Shown: positions 1 through 10,550 of the stretch, piece by piece
Position numbering within the stretch: position 1 is the stretch's first letter
How the letters are laid out: each line of letters begins with the position of its first letter
From: Nymphaea colorata
Lineage: Eukaryota; Streptophyta; Magnoliopsida; Nymphaeales; Nymphaeaceae
Length of the DNA stretch: 64,000 nt
Assembly (NCBI RefSeq): GCF_008831285.2
Contig: NC_045151.1
Coordinates: 7,703,682 to 7,767,681, forward strand
Direction: 5' to 3'
Notes under the pieces: model-generated
Database searches by the model: none
Told to the model about the DNA's origin: nothing
What the model saw: only the letters and a program-made list of their open reading frames with translations
Position numbers and translations under genes: made by a program

Positions 1-576
1 TGGAAAAGTGCTGAAAGAGTATTGGGATACTTAAAGAATGACCCAGGGAAATGACTGCTCTATACTCGACAAGGTCAACTCAGCATTGAAGGATACTCTG
101 ATGCCGACTGGGCAGGTTGCACAGATACTAGAAGGTCTACCACAGGATACTGCATCTTTCTTGGAGGTAACCTGGTGGTATGGAGAAGTAAAAGACAAGA
201 AGTTTGTTCCAGGTCCAGTGCTGAGGCTGAATACAGGGCGGTTGCTATGGGGGTTACAGAAATGTTATGGCTCAAAATTCTGTTAGCAGATATTGGGGTG
301 AAAATGGAAGAGAAGATGAGGATGTATTGTGACAACAAGTCGGCTATTAACTTGGCAAACAATTCAGTCCTGCACGACAGAACCAAACATGTGGAGATCG
401 ATCGCCACTTCATACGGGAACGCATAGATTCTAAGGAGTTGATCCTGCCCTATATGAAGTCTGAAGATCAAGTTGTTGATGTCTTAACTAAGTCTTTATG
501 TACATCTCAATTTGAGAAAAATGTTAGCAAGCTTGGCATGTTTGACATGTATGCCAAGCTTGAGGGGGAGTGTTGA
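1..576 (+). pseudogene. Ty1/copia pol 3' end: RNase H domain, one in-frame stop
   Basis: The C-terminal part of a copia polyprotein enters from the left edge of the window. In frame 1 the translation shows the RNase H block YSDADWAGC, then SSAEAEYRA, CDNKSAINLANN and the KHVEIDRHFIRE segment, ending DVLTKSL with a stop at 574-576. These are the usual Asp/Glu/Asp motifs of copia RNase H, which removes RNA from the DNA hybrid during reverse transcription. The frame is intact except for TGA at 52-54. The coding part ends on a purine-rich GAGGGGGAG tract directly before the LTR at 571, as expected for a polypurine tract. The 5' part lies outside the window. The single stop suggests a fairly recent but inactive copy. 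Confidence 0.92.
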
Positions 577-866
577 AATAGATTGTAATGGGGAACCGGG
601 TCCAATTCTGGACCCAGTCCCATGGGGCACGGGTACCGAGGCTGGCTCGGTACCCTAGGCGGCACTCTTTCTCTCCCTCCTATATAATCTTCACTTAAGT
701 GTAATTGTTGAATTAAGTGAATAGATTTTCTCTCTCCTAGGGTAGGTTAGAGCTTCCTGTGGTTTTTTCCTCTTTCTGAGGTTTTTCCACGTATACCGTG
801 TGTTCCTTTCTTCTTCCTTCGTGTGTTGCATGTTTCTACAACCACAAAAACACCTAAGCCTCAACA
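571..866 (+). repeat. Copia 3' LTR (TGTTGA...TCAACA)
   Basis: About 296 bp starting directly after the purine tract that closes the copia reading frame. It begins TGTTGA and ends TCAACA, a perfect 6-bp terminal inverted pair with the canonical TG...CA ends. A TATATAA box lies at 681-687, consistent with an LTR promoter. The five bases after it (CTGTC, 867-871) would be the target-site copy; the left copy is outside the window. Confidence 0.85.
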
Positions 867-885
867 CTGTCAGTAACACACCCAA

Positions 886-987
886 GTTTTTGCCCCTATT
901 AGTAAAGTACAGTTATGCTAGTTTAATCTAGGGTATGTTTTTGTCCCTATTAGTAAAGTACATTTATGCTAGTTTAATCTCGGCTAT
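886..987. repeat. 51-bp tandem duplication
   Basis: Units 886-936 and 937-987 both carry CCTATTAGTAAAGTACA followed by TTATGCTAGTTTAATCT. They differ at a handful of positions. The pair lies just outside the copia LTR. Confidence 0.8.
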
Positions 988-1175
988 CTTTTTATTAGCC
1001 AAGACAAAAGATAGGTGCAGTCCAACAATATCCAAACCTGAAGCATTTTAGACAATTTCCAAAACTTTACGTGTGCTTTTGAAATTTTCAGTATTTTCTG
1101 CATCCTGTGAAAGACCATATCATAGTTTAGTAAAAACAGAAAGAAGATGGCAACCATAAACAATTAAGGCAACAT

Positions 1176-1328
1176 ATAGCACCCATAAACTCTACACCTT
1201 GGACCAAATATCAAGCGAACATGCATAACAAGCCATAACTTTGATCAAAATGGTAAAAGTAAATAGCACCCATAAAATCTACACCCTGAACCAAATAGTT
1301 AAGCTAACATGTATAAACAATCATAACA
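1176..1328. repeat. 87-bp tandem duplication
   Basis: ATAGCACCCATAAA opens both units (1176 and 1263). It is followed in each by a diverged TCTACACC...ACCAAATA...GCATAAC/TATAAAC segment. The second unit is truncated near 1328. Confidence 0.7.
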
Positions 1329-4064
1329 CAAAATAGTAAATGGGAAAGTGTACCTACGCATGAGCCACCTCAGTTGCCCGTGACTTTCCTGTAATATATC
1401 TCACTAAAGTGTCCATGGTTCCTGAATCCATGAGAAGGAAAAAAGAAAGATTTAGCACAGGTTATGAAGAAATACCAAATAAACCAGCTCAAAAAAACCC
1501 AAAGTATTCTCAATACGCCATATTCCATATACATATATCACATGCATCAGCAGTATGCCAATTCGAAAGACCTTCAGTATTTTTAAGTTAAAAGTCTTTA
1601 GTCTAAGACCTTGGCTGGGCAGAGGTGAACATGGCAGCTGGCAATATTTTGAGACTATCATGATACCTACAAAGTGTGAGTAACACTTAAGCATGAAGGG
1701 GAATATCATGCAGAGGGCAAAGAGTCTTCTACTCCTATGGCTGTTGATCAGATCTCTTTAAGAGTCTGAATCACTGGTCCAGCGATAGAACAAACAAATG
1801 AGTTCCATTTTGCTTAAACCGATGCAAACGTTAAACAAAGAACTGGTAGCATGGGACAGACACAAGGACTTAAGTATAAAGTTATTTGATGTTTTGTGCT
1901 GTTCCGTGGATTTATACGAAACAGAAATACAGGAACACCTGATCTCTCTCTCTCCCTCTCCTCCTCTTCCTCTTTCGCTTTCCTTCCAATTCTCCTTCCA
2001 AGACTGCTGGAATGTCACAGCAAACAAGCTTGTCGACAGATGCATTGAGGTGTGGCCTCTCTGCCTAGGGACGAAAATCCTGGGTACTTGACACCAAGGA
2101 TGATGATGCGACCATTAAGCTTCAGAAAAAGTGTGAGTTTCGGATGCCTAATTTCCATGGAATGGGTGAACAATGCAGGGCCAGTACAACTAAGTGTTAC
2201 TCAATTTTCATCAGCTCAATTTGGAGGATGCATTTGGGATGTGAAGGGCTTTCAGTGAGGAAGATGTTCAGACCCTTCGAAATGGTAAGGCACACCATCT
2301 TTCTGCAGTGTGTGAGTAGCACTGACAATCTACAGTTATATGATTGAAGAACATAAACAAATGGTCCATATGTATAGAAAAGAGAAGTCAAAGAAGATGT
2401 ATGCAAGAAGGCTCCAGCAGATAGCCAGCCAAGAATTCAGGGAAGATTTGCAAAGATACAGGACTCAGAGTCATCAAAGGCGTTTTGTTTGCCTCCATAA
2501 CCAAACCCACTTAGAATCATCGCCTATTGCTCTTGTCTATCAACCTTCATTGGGGTGACAACAATAATTGTTTGTCCCTTGTCCTGCCCTTGAAAACTGT
2601 GCTCATCCTTGAGCTTCCAGCTTCTCCAAGGGGCTGTAGATGATTGAAGCATTGTGGCCAACCTCCCTATAAGCTCATAGTGAGCGCCTATCAATCGTCT
2701 TCAATTGCTCCATTCTCTCCGCTCCATATGATTCCAACAGAAAAGGCCCTCAAAATCCCTCACTGCTCACCAATCCTCGGAAACTCCAAACGCCAAATCA
2801 CATAGCCATTTGGTGTCATGATTTGGCCATTTAAGATGGTGGAAAAAGAAAATGGGGATATGAAAACAGAAACTCATGCTTAACAAACACCAAACAAAAC
2901 AGACACAATACTCTCTTCCTAGTCTATCAAATGGCAAAAATTCACTGCTCCGTCCACTAGGACAGGACAGTGGTGTGGACTGTGGAGAATTGGAGGTTCC
3001 AGTTCCTCCTGTCTGTGGAACTTGAATCCAACGACCTCTTAGGATTGCAACTTATGAATATGCAGTACCACCAAGAACATACATGATACATCTCTTTAGC
3101 TTGTATAGTCAGCAATCACTAATGAGCTCATCAAGAGGACACGTATGTTCCTATTGGTGTTGTCCAATGCAACCCCATGTAATTCCTATACAAAGTATTC
3201 AAAGTGACAAGGATTTAAAGTCTCACAAGGCCCCCACTATGAGGCAAATCTGCAAAACATATGAGAGTGGAACAACTCTTCACTTGAAAAAATAGGTCAT
3301 TTTTTCAATGAGAAATTTGCCATAGTTTTGCAAATGTGTTTTGCTTTCTTGGAGTAAAAAGAAAAGATGTTTTTCATAGATACAACAATTTATTTATGTA
3401 AGTTTATTACAAGGAAACAAACCACTTAGTGAAACATGTCCACTTCTTCATATTTAAGTGATGGATCCATGGGTGAGCCTACAAGATTTTCCTTATTAAG
3501 AACACTATGTCAAGCATATAAGTCAAGAACTGAAGTTACCTTTATCCTAATGTTGTCTAATCTAGACAAACAGACATGTAGATGCCTGATGAATGAAATT
3601 TATTCCATGGAACAGTAAAATCATTCTAGTTTTATTGGCCCCGTGGGAGAAGAAAATCAGAACATGAAAGCCCGGTCACAATCATTAGCCCATGCACTAT
3701 CCCCCTAAATCTGGCTACCACAACCAAACCCATTCAAGGCTCAAGGTCGCGTCACTAGAACCCTTCCAGACTATAGTACATGCCTCAAGTATCAAATTCT
3801 TGCGTTCCAATCCTAAGGTCTTAAGATGGTCCTCCGACTAGGCATCCGTAAAATTTGTCAGAAAGAGTTCTATTTCCTTTTTTAGTCCACATGTATTGGT
3901 ATGACCTATGATACACTGATGCAGCTGTGCACCTGAAGTGTCGGTGTCGACTCAGCTAGACATGGGTGCGGGTACGGACATGTGGTGGACACGACGCATG
4001 CGATGTTGGGTATGGCCAGCGTACCCGAGGTCGTGTCCGACCATTTTCAGACATGGCCAGCGCT

Positions 4065-4200
4065 GACCGACTCCTCTTTCGTCCATTTTTTTTTTAATTT
4101 TTCAGCACCGACCGACTCCTCTTTCGTCCATTTTTTTTTTTACTTTTTCAGCACCGACCGACTCCTCTTCCATCCAGTTTTTTTACTGCTTTTTAGCCGA
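4065..4200. repeat. 45-46 bp minisatellite, three units, inside hAT element
   Basis: GACCGACTCCTCTT recurs at 4065, 4110 and 4156, each followed by a pyrimidine-rich TTTTT stretch and TTCAGCACC. The third unit is diverged (CCATCCAG). Confidence 0.85.
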
Positions 4201-4556
4201 CTGCTCCTATCTTTTACGTTGTTCGCTGCATCTTCAGTTCCTTCTTCCACCTTCCTGTAAATTTTACATCTGACGTTCATTTTTTCCTCTTCTGTTTGTT
4301 TGTTTTATTGCTTCTTTTCCCACTTTCATTGCCCAACAATTTATAAGTCCTTCCATACTGCATCACACTACAACTGCTGTCTTCTCTTTCCCACTTTCAT
4401 GACTGCAACTGCACACATACTGTTATATATTCAATATGCAACATATTAAGAATTTATATATTCAATACATTACAATATAATTATATGCATCGTATTGGAT
4501 TGTAATCTTAATGAATGTATTTTTGGTTTGTTTAAACTCTTAATTAATGTATTTTT

Positions 4557-4660
<104 letters not shown>

Positions 4661-4744
4661 GGTCAGCCGTACCCGCGTACCCATGATTTTGAATTTTGTG
4701 CGCAACCATACCTGCACCCATACCCATGTGACATAGGGTATGAC

Positions 4745-7358
4745 TGGCTAAGGGAATAGAGGGAACTGCATTACCTTTCTCTTTTCAAATTTTCCCCAAT
4801 ACTAGGTGAGGTAGAGCATGTATATTTGCCACTAATACAATTGATTTGACTTCTGTTCAAGCATGACCCTATGTTACGTGGGTATGGCATGCAGATGCTA
4901 GTGCAGATGCAGGTGAGACAATTTTCAATGTCATACCTATATATATAATCTGTTATATAGTTAATTAACTATTACATAGTTTTATTTGTATATATTTTTT
5001 AAAGAGTTTTACTTAATATTTTATTGTAAACAAATTTTATGTTAAAGCTATTTTAGTCCAAAATTACATACTAAGTAAAGAACTTTTTCATAAATCGACA
5101 ATAGGTTTTCCTCTTTTAAAAAAACACCCATTCCTTTTAAAAGGAACAATAGGAATCTTTTGAAAACAGACACCTTATCGTCCTTTTTAAAAGGAGTAAC
5201 AAAGACATGAGAGAAAAAGACAGTGGAGGAAAAGGAGCATGACTGCATCAAGGAAAATGGGAGTGAGCCTTTTTAGACAGTGGAGGAAAAGAGAGGAAGC
5301 AAGATTGCATCCGGGAAAATGGGAGTGAAAACGATAAAACAAGAGAGAGAGAGAGAGAAATTGGAGTGTCAAAGATGCAAGGGAGATTTGCTGGAAGGGA
5401 GGTCACAATTGCCACAAATGGCCTTTAAAGGATGACACTAAGGATGGTTTCTAGAGAATCAAAGATGGCCGTCGGTATCGCGGAAAGGGAGCAAAGCGCA
5501 GGGGAAACAAGCAATTCATTTTTATCTTTTGAAAGAAAAGGAGGACATGGCATGACTGGCTGGTCCAGTGCAGCTGACCACACAGGAAGTGCATCAACCA
5601 ATACCATGCCAGAGCTGCACCTGCATTCCATGGACAGCGGTGCAGTTGCTGTTTTGGTGAGTCCTTGTGACAAGGATCCCTAACATTCAACTCACTAGGT
5701 TCTAAATGTGCCATTAAAATAAGGAAGCTTTGATTTTCAATTATCACTGTAGTCACATACATTAGCTAATTCTCTAAAGCATATCCACTATGGTAACAAA
5801 TATTAGCATGTTCTCTAAAGTCATATAAACACAAAGTAACATAGATCCAAAGGGGTCCAGATAGTAGGCAGGTCCCGAACATCATGTGGACATTCATGGT
5901 TCAATTACCATTGCTCGCCCCTTGTATAAGCTGAAATTCTAGTCCTACACTTGAGGACAGGGAGGTACATCTAAGGGCCACATTCAGGAAATCGTCAAAA
6001 GTGCTTCCATCTTGCGGAGGTTCGAATAGCTTCTATCTTCGAACAGGATCGACGCCGCTTCGGATAGCCCATGTCGTGTTGATACGCGGCAAGCTCACAC
6101 CACTGCTCTGAAGAGGATCCAATTTCAGGTTCCCTTCAAACTCATTTAGAAGAGAGAAAGAAATGAAGCAGAGCAAAACATCCTAGTATTAAATTTAAAA
6201 AATATCACATGTTGTTGCAATTTAACATGATAAAAGTTTGTTTGCTTTGTTATTTTATTCAGACATTCTTGCATGTACTTGCACATTTTATATAGCTGGT
6301 ACTCTGCCAAAACTTTAATATATTACAATCTTTCCCTCTGACAAGGTTTTCTCAACAACAAGATTTTAGTATGTTATCATGACTTTTCATGTACACAGAT
6401 GTATAAACATCAATAATTTTAGAACCACCACATGTTGAACATTAAAAACAGGAAAACATCAAAGACATAAGAAATAAATCCTTGCTCCTTTTATAACTTG
6501 ATATGGAAATGGTTATTTTCAAAATGTATAAATTTTTAATATGACTTGTGATGTGAACTGAAAAATAGACTTTGCAGAAGAAGTGATACAAAAAAAACGT
6601 TCTTGGTCCTTTTGACAACAACAAGATGCATCATTCATTCCATCAAACAACAAACTAGAGTAGCTGACAGTTGGCTAATTGGCTTTATATATCAGTATGA
6701 TGATACCACACCTTACATCAAAATGATCATTAACTGACCTCTTCTTGACAAATCTAAGAATAGGTAACTACATGGAACTGAATTCCATAGTTGACTGTAA
6801 GATCAATAGCTTGGACACTCCAATGAGCACATCAATAGGTCCAATTAAGACCATAAAACAAAACAAGCCAATAGTTGCAAGAGAAATCATATGCTCAAAG
6901 ACGACCTTTCAGTTGTATAATTTATCCAGCAGAAAAGAAAAAACCACTGATGATTGTCATGCATTCCCACAAACCGAGGTTCACAACCCCATCATGATTT
7001 TTGCTTAGACTTACTATGTCATTAGAGCATTATTAAGTCCACAGTTACCAGTAAACGAAATGGATACTGAAGCAGAAGCAGGGAAGCAAACATTTTGAAC
7101 AACACATTAGCATAGTTGCTGACTTACAGGGATGTGATGCAAACTAGAAATGTATCAGAAGTGAGAAATAGAAGCAAGTTTGCAGGTAGTTGTAGTTGAG
7201 TGCTAGGTAGTCCAAAATTCCAAAACCCATTTCATTTGCTTTATGGGTAAGATTGTGGTTCTTCTCAAATTGATACCACACATTTGTAAGATGAATATTC
7301 CTCTCTTCTTGGTTAGCGCCTTCATGTACTTACCACACTATAAATGACCACCAGATAA
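4745..7358. other. Intergenic region downstream of the PPR gene
   Basis: No confident gene. A tandem duplication lies at 5219-5328, and AT-rich sequence with short frames makes up the rest. A minus-strand segment at about 5905-6135 stays open over much of its length and is less AT-rich than its surroundings. It could be a relic exon but matches no family I recognise. Confidence 0.45.
5219..5328. repeat. 57-bp tandem duplication
   Basis: GACAGTGGAGGAAAAG opens units at 5219 and 5276. Both end in GGAAAATGGGAGTGA. The second unit has a few extra bases. Confidence 0.8.
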
Positions 7359-9638
7359 TTACCAATAATCCCCACAGGAACAAATTCCATGACTAAATGA
7401 GTGGAACCTATTTGCATCTCTAAGTATTATTTCCCGCTTTGTGGTAACAGAAATAAACTTCATTGCAACATGACAATCATCACAAACACGAAGGTTCTTG
7501 AAGATGCGGATAGTTGCTCCAGGAGGACTGCTTATGAGACCAAAAGATACAGCCAGCTTTTCACTATGATACCTAAGGCATTCTTCTTTCTGTTCATCAT
7601 CAACATCATGCAAGACACTGGCCATGTCAGGAACATATCCCACAACTCTTATCTCAGCCAATACCTCAGCCAGTTTCTCATGTATCTGATGCAATTGTGG
7701 ATGCTCTCTATCCTTTGAAACAAAAACATGGGTGCAATTTTGCACCTGTATCCAGCTTACTCCTGGTTCTTTCTTGACATGCTTGGCCTTCATTTTCTCT
7801 CGTATCTCAGTCACTTCAGTCCATCTTGTTGATTTAGCATAAATATTTGATAGAAGTATGTAAGTTCCTGCATCATCTGGATAAGTTTGAAGGATCAGAC
7901 CTGCAATTTTCTTTCCTAAATTTGCATTCTTGTAAACTTGGCAGGCATTAAGAAGAGTCCTCCACACAACCACATCACAATGAATAGGCATTGATTTGAT
8001 AAGAGAATAAGCCTCATCAAACAACCCAGCTCTACCCAGAAGACCAACCATGCAGGTATAGTGCTCGACACCAGGGACGACATTAAATTTTTTCATCAAA
8101 CGATTAAAATAATAGAAACCCTCATTTACAAGGCCGATATGACCACAAGCACTTAGGACCCCAACAAAGGTAACATGAGTTGGAGCTTTATCAGTCAAAA
8201 GCATATGGTGAAATATCTGCAAAGCTTGTTCCCCAAGACCATGTTGGGAATAACCTGAAATCATTGAATTCCATGAAATCACATCTCTATTAGCCATACA
8301 GTCAAAGACCTTGCGTGCATACCCAATATTGCCACTCTTTGAGTACATGTTGATCAATGCATTTCCAACAGGCAAGCACATGCTATAACCCATCTTCTTG
8401 GCAAGAGAGTGCAGCTGAGTTCCATGATCTAAAGCTGCTAAGCATGCACAAGAATTCAATAATGCAGCATATGTAAATTCATTTGGTTGAACACCTTCAA
8501 AGCACATATCAGACAGAAGACTCAGAGCTTCTTCAAAAAGCCCATTTTGAGCATAAGCTGCAGTAAGCGCTGTCCAGAGCACAACGTTCCGATGACTCAA
8601 AAGTTCAAAAATTTTACAAGCATATTCAAATTTACCACACTTTCCATACATATCGACAAGAGCAGAACCAACAAAAACATTAAGTTCCTTATGAGCCTTC
8701 AAAATCTGATTATGGACTTCTTGTCCTAGCCTTAAATAGTTCATGCAAGAACATAAATTAAGAGCAGTGACATGTGCAATATCATCCCAACCCTTATGGT
8801 TCACAAGTGACCTCCTAAGGAATTCTAGAGCCTCAACATGACAACCATGCTTTAAAAAAGCTGAAATCATGACATTAGATGATGAAACATCCTGTTCTTT
8901 CATTCCATGATAGAATTTTAAGGACTCTTCCAAACCACCACTCTTGCAATACATGACAAGAATTGCATTCTGAACATACATATATGATATAAAACCATGC
9001 TTCAGTGCATATGCATGGAGTTGTTTCCCTCTGCTGAAGTCCATCAGAGTCGAACATGACCGAAGAACCATCGAAAGAACAAAATGATTAGGCTTCAATC
9101 CATCAACTACCATAATCTCAAACAGAGTTAGTACTTCTCTTGCGTGCCCATTATGCAAGTACCCAGCCATCAATGAGCACCAAGACACAACATTCTTCTC
9201 ATGCATTCCATAAAAAACTTGGGATGCAAAAGCCATGAAACCACACTTGGCATAGAAATTGATAAGAGTGTTTGCTCCAACTAGGCAAACTTCCAACCTT
9301 GTTCTCAACATATGAGCATGCACCATCTTGCCATCCTTAAGTTGTCCTGTATCTGTAGCTTTTCTCAATAGGTTAATGCAAGTAGACAGGTTAGAAGATC
9401 TTGAATTCACAAAAGAATAAGAAGCCTCACTCACACAATTGATCACTGCTGAAGATCTAGGAAATAGTGTTGGTTGGTTTTCATCTGCCATCACTGATGG
9501 TGGAGCCAGAAATCCAAACCAGGGTGATTTGACTGTAGAGGCAACATGTGTTGATAACAATAACAGAGAGGCCAGAAGTAACCAAAACAACATTTCTTTT
9601 CTTTGATAATTCATAACTAACTGAAACATAGAAGACAT
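7359..9638 (-). CDS. PLS-class pentatricopeptide repeat protein with E and DYW domains (759 aa)
   Basis: Intronless frame of 759 codons. From about residue 75 to 560 it is a chain of P/L/S PPR motifs with the usual signatures (NTLINFYAKCG, NVVSWCSLMAGY, NALINMYSKSG, DVISWNSMISGYSQHG). E/E+ motifs follow (VVWRTLLNAC, KKEPGVSWI). A complete C-terminal DYW domain spans about 667-759, with the zinc/deaminase signature HSEK, CDDCH, HSFSHGICSCG and the terminal DYW triplet. Proteins of this class bind organelle RNA site-specifically and take part in C-to-U editing. The C-terminal half resembles, from memory, Arabidopsis At5g39680 (EMB2744); orthology needs a tree. The most upstream ATG (9638) gives a hydrophobic leader (MLFWLLLASLLLL at about 16-28), unusual for an organelle presequence, so translation may begin at an internal Met. 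No disruption was seen. Confidence 0.95.
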   Translation of the reverse strand: MSSMFQLVMNYQRKEMLFWLLLASLLLLSTHVASTVKSPWFGFLAPPSVMADENQPTLFPRSSAVINCVSEASYSFVNSRSSNLSTCINLLRKATDTGQLKDGKMVHAHMLRTRLEVCLVGANTLINFYAKCGFMAFASQVFYGMHEKNVVSWCSLMAGYLHNGHAREVLTLFEIMVVDGLKPNHFVLSMVLRSCSTLMDFSRGKQLHAYALKHGFISYMYVQNAILVMYCKSGGLEESLKFYHGMKEQDVSSSNVMISAFLKHGCHVEALEFLRRSLVNHKGWDDIAHVTALNLCSCMNYLRLGQEVHNQILKAHKELNVFVGSALVDMYGKCGKFEYACKIFELLSHRNVVLWTALTAAYAQNGLFEEALSLLSDMCFEGVQPNEFTYAALLNSCACLAALDHGTQLHSLAKKMGYSMCLPVGNALINMYSKSGNIGYARKVFDCMANRDVISWNSMISGYSQHGLGEQALQIFHHMLLTDKAPTHVTFVGVLSACGHIGLVNEGFYYFNRLMKKFNVVPGVEHYTCMVGLLGRAGLFDEAYSLIKSMPIHCDVVVWRTLLNACQVYKNANLGKKIAGLILQTYPDDAGTYILLSNIYAKSTRWTEVTEIREKMKAKHVKKEPGVSWIQVQNCTHVFVSKDREHPQLHQIHEKLAEVLAEIRVVGYVPDMASVLHDVDDEQKEECLRYHSEKLAVSFGLISSPPGATIRIFKNLRVCDDCHVAMKFISVTTKREIILRDANRFHSFSHGICSCGDYW

Positions 9639-9690
9639 ACCTAATTGCTAAAAATAGTAAATAGGGATATTATAATTCACAAGTTATACC

Positions 9691-9719
9691 AGAGAGAGAG
9701 GGGAGAGAGAGAGAGAGAG
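9691..9719. repeat. (GA)n microsatellite upstream of the PPR gene
   Basis: A short AG repeat with one GGGG interruption, about 50-80 bp upstream of the PPR start codon, so probably in its 5' UTR or proximal promoter. Confidence 0.9.
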
Positions 9720-10200
9720 CTAAAAATAGTAAAAACTAAAAAGTAACATTATAATTTTCACACGTTACACCAGATATAGAACCATAAGAAGATAATGTCT
9801 AGTTAATTTAAACCTGAAAGTTGAAACTTGAAACTGAAATATGATTGTGACATTGTTCTTGCTCATCTTGATGAGGGATTTTCTACTAATACAACTGCAG
9901 GAATAATTTATAGTTAAAACTTGGTCATTGTGACCATACTTGATGTTTGATGAGTTTTCAGTACTCAGCTGAACAGCTAGGTGACATTTTGTAATTGCTC
10001 TACAACCTTTAATGCAAATTTATAACACTGAGCTAATTTCTAATTTTTCAAAAAATGAAAATAACCTTTTTTACATGCTCAATGAAATCAAAAACATAAT
10101 CTGGGCACTTTTTGGGCTCCTTTCGCTATTGCTATGAAGTATAAACACTAGGTATTCTAGTTTAGGTTTCTGACTTATACCACCAAAAACTACTGATGAT

Positions 10201-10542
10201 CTATGTCACATGGGTACGGGTGCAGGATCGGGTGCGGGTGCGGACAAAATTCAAAATCACAGGTACACCGGTACGGCTGGCCGTACATATAATATATATA
10301 CACACACACAATATGGAAAAATACAATCATTAAGATTACAATCCAATACAATGCATATAATTATATTGTAATGTATTGAATATATAAATTCTATGTTGTA
10401 TATTGAACATATAATTACAGATACAGCAATACACGGATGCTCCTGTGCACCTGAAGTGTCGCAGGGGTGTCCGTACCCGCATCCGTGCCCAGGCGAGTCA
10501 ACGCTGACACTTCAGGTGCATAGGGGCACCCGTGTATCAGAG
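10201..10542. mobile_element. hAT-like MITE, 342 bp, TSD CTGATGAT
   Basis: A perfect 8-bp direct repeat CTGATGAT (10193-10200 and 10543-10550) brackets the element. The left end is CTATGTCACATGGGTACGGG and the right end is GTATCAGAG. Relative to the element at 3906-4736 it lies in the opposite orientation: its left end matches the reverse complement of that element's right end and vice versa. A TA/CA microsatellite lies at about 10285-10310. There is no coding capacity. Confidence 0.9.
10429..10537. repeat. 32-bp inverted repeat (hairpin) at the right end of the MITE
   Basis: The arm at 10429-10460 and the arm at 10506-10537 are reverse complements at 29 of 32 positions, separated by a 45-nt GC-rich loop. 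The shared core is CACCTGAAGTGTC / GACACTTCAGGTG. Confidence 0.9.
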
Positions 10543-10550
10543 CTGATGAT

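Larger units (their letters stand above)
867..3897. other. Intergenic, no recognisable gene
   Basis: No open frame here looks like a conserved protein; the frames are short and overlap on both strands. Contents seen are two short tandem duplications (886-987; 1176-1328) and a CT-rich run near 1945-1975. No transposon ends were identified. Confidence 0.5.
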
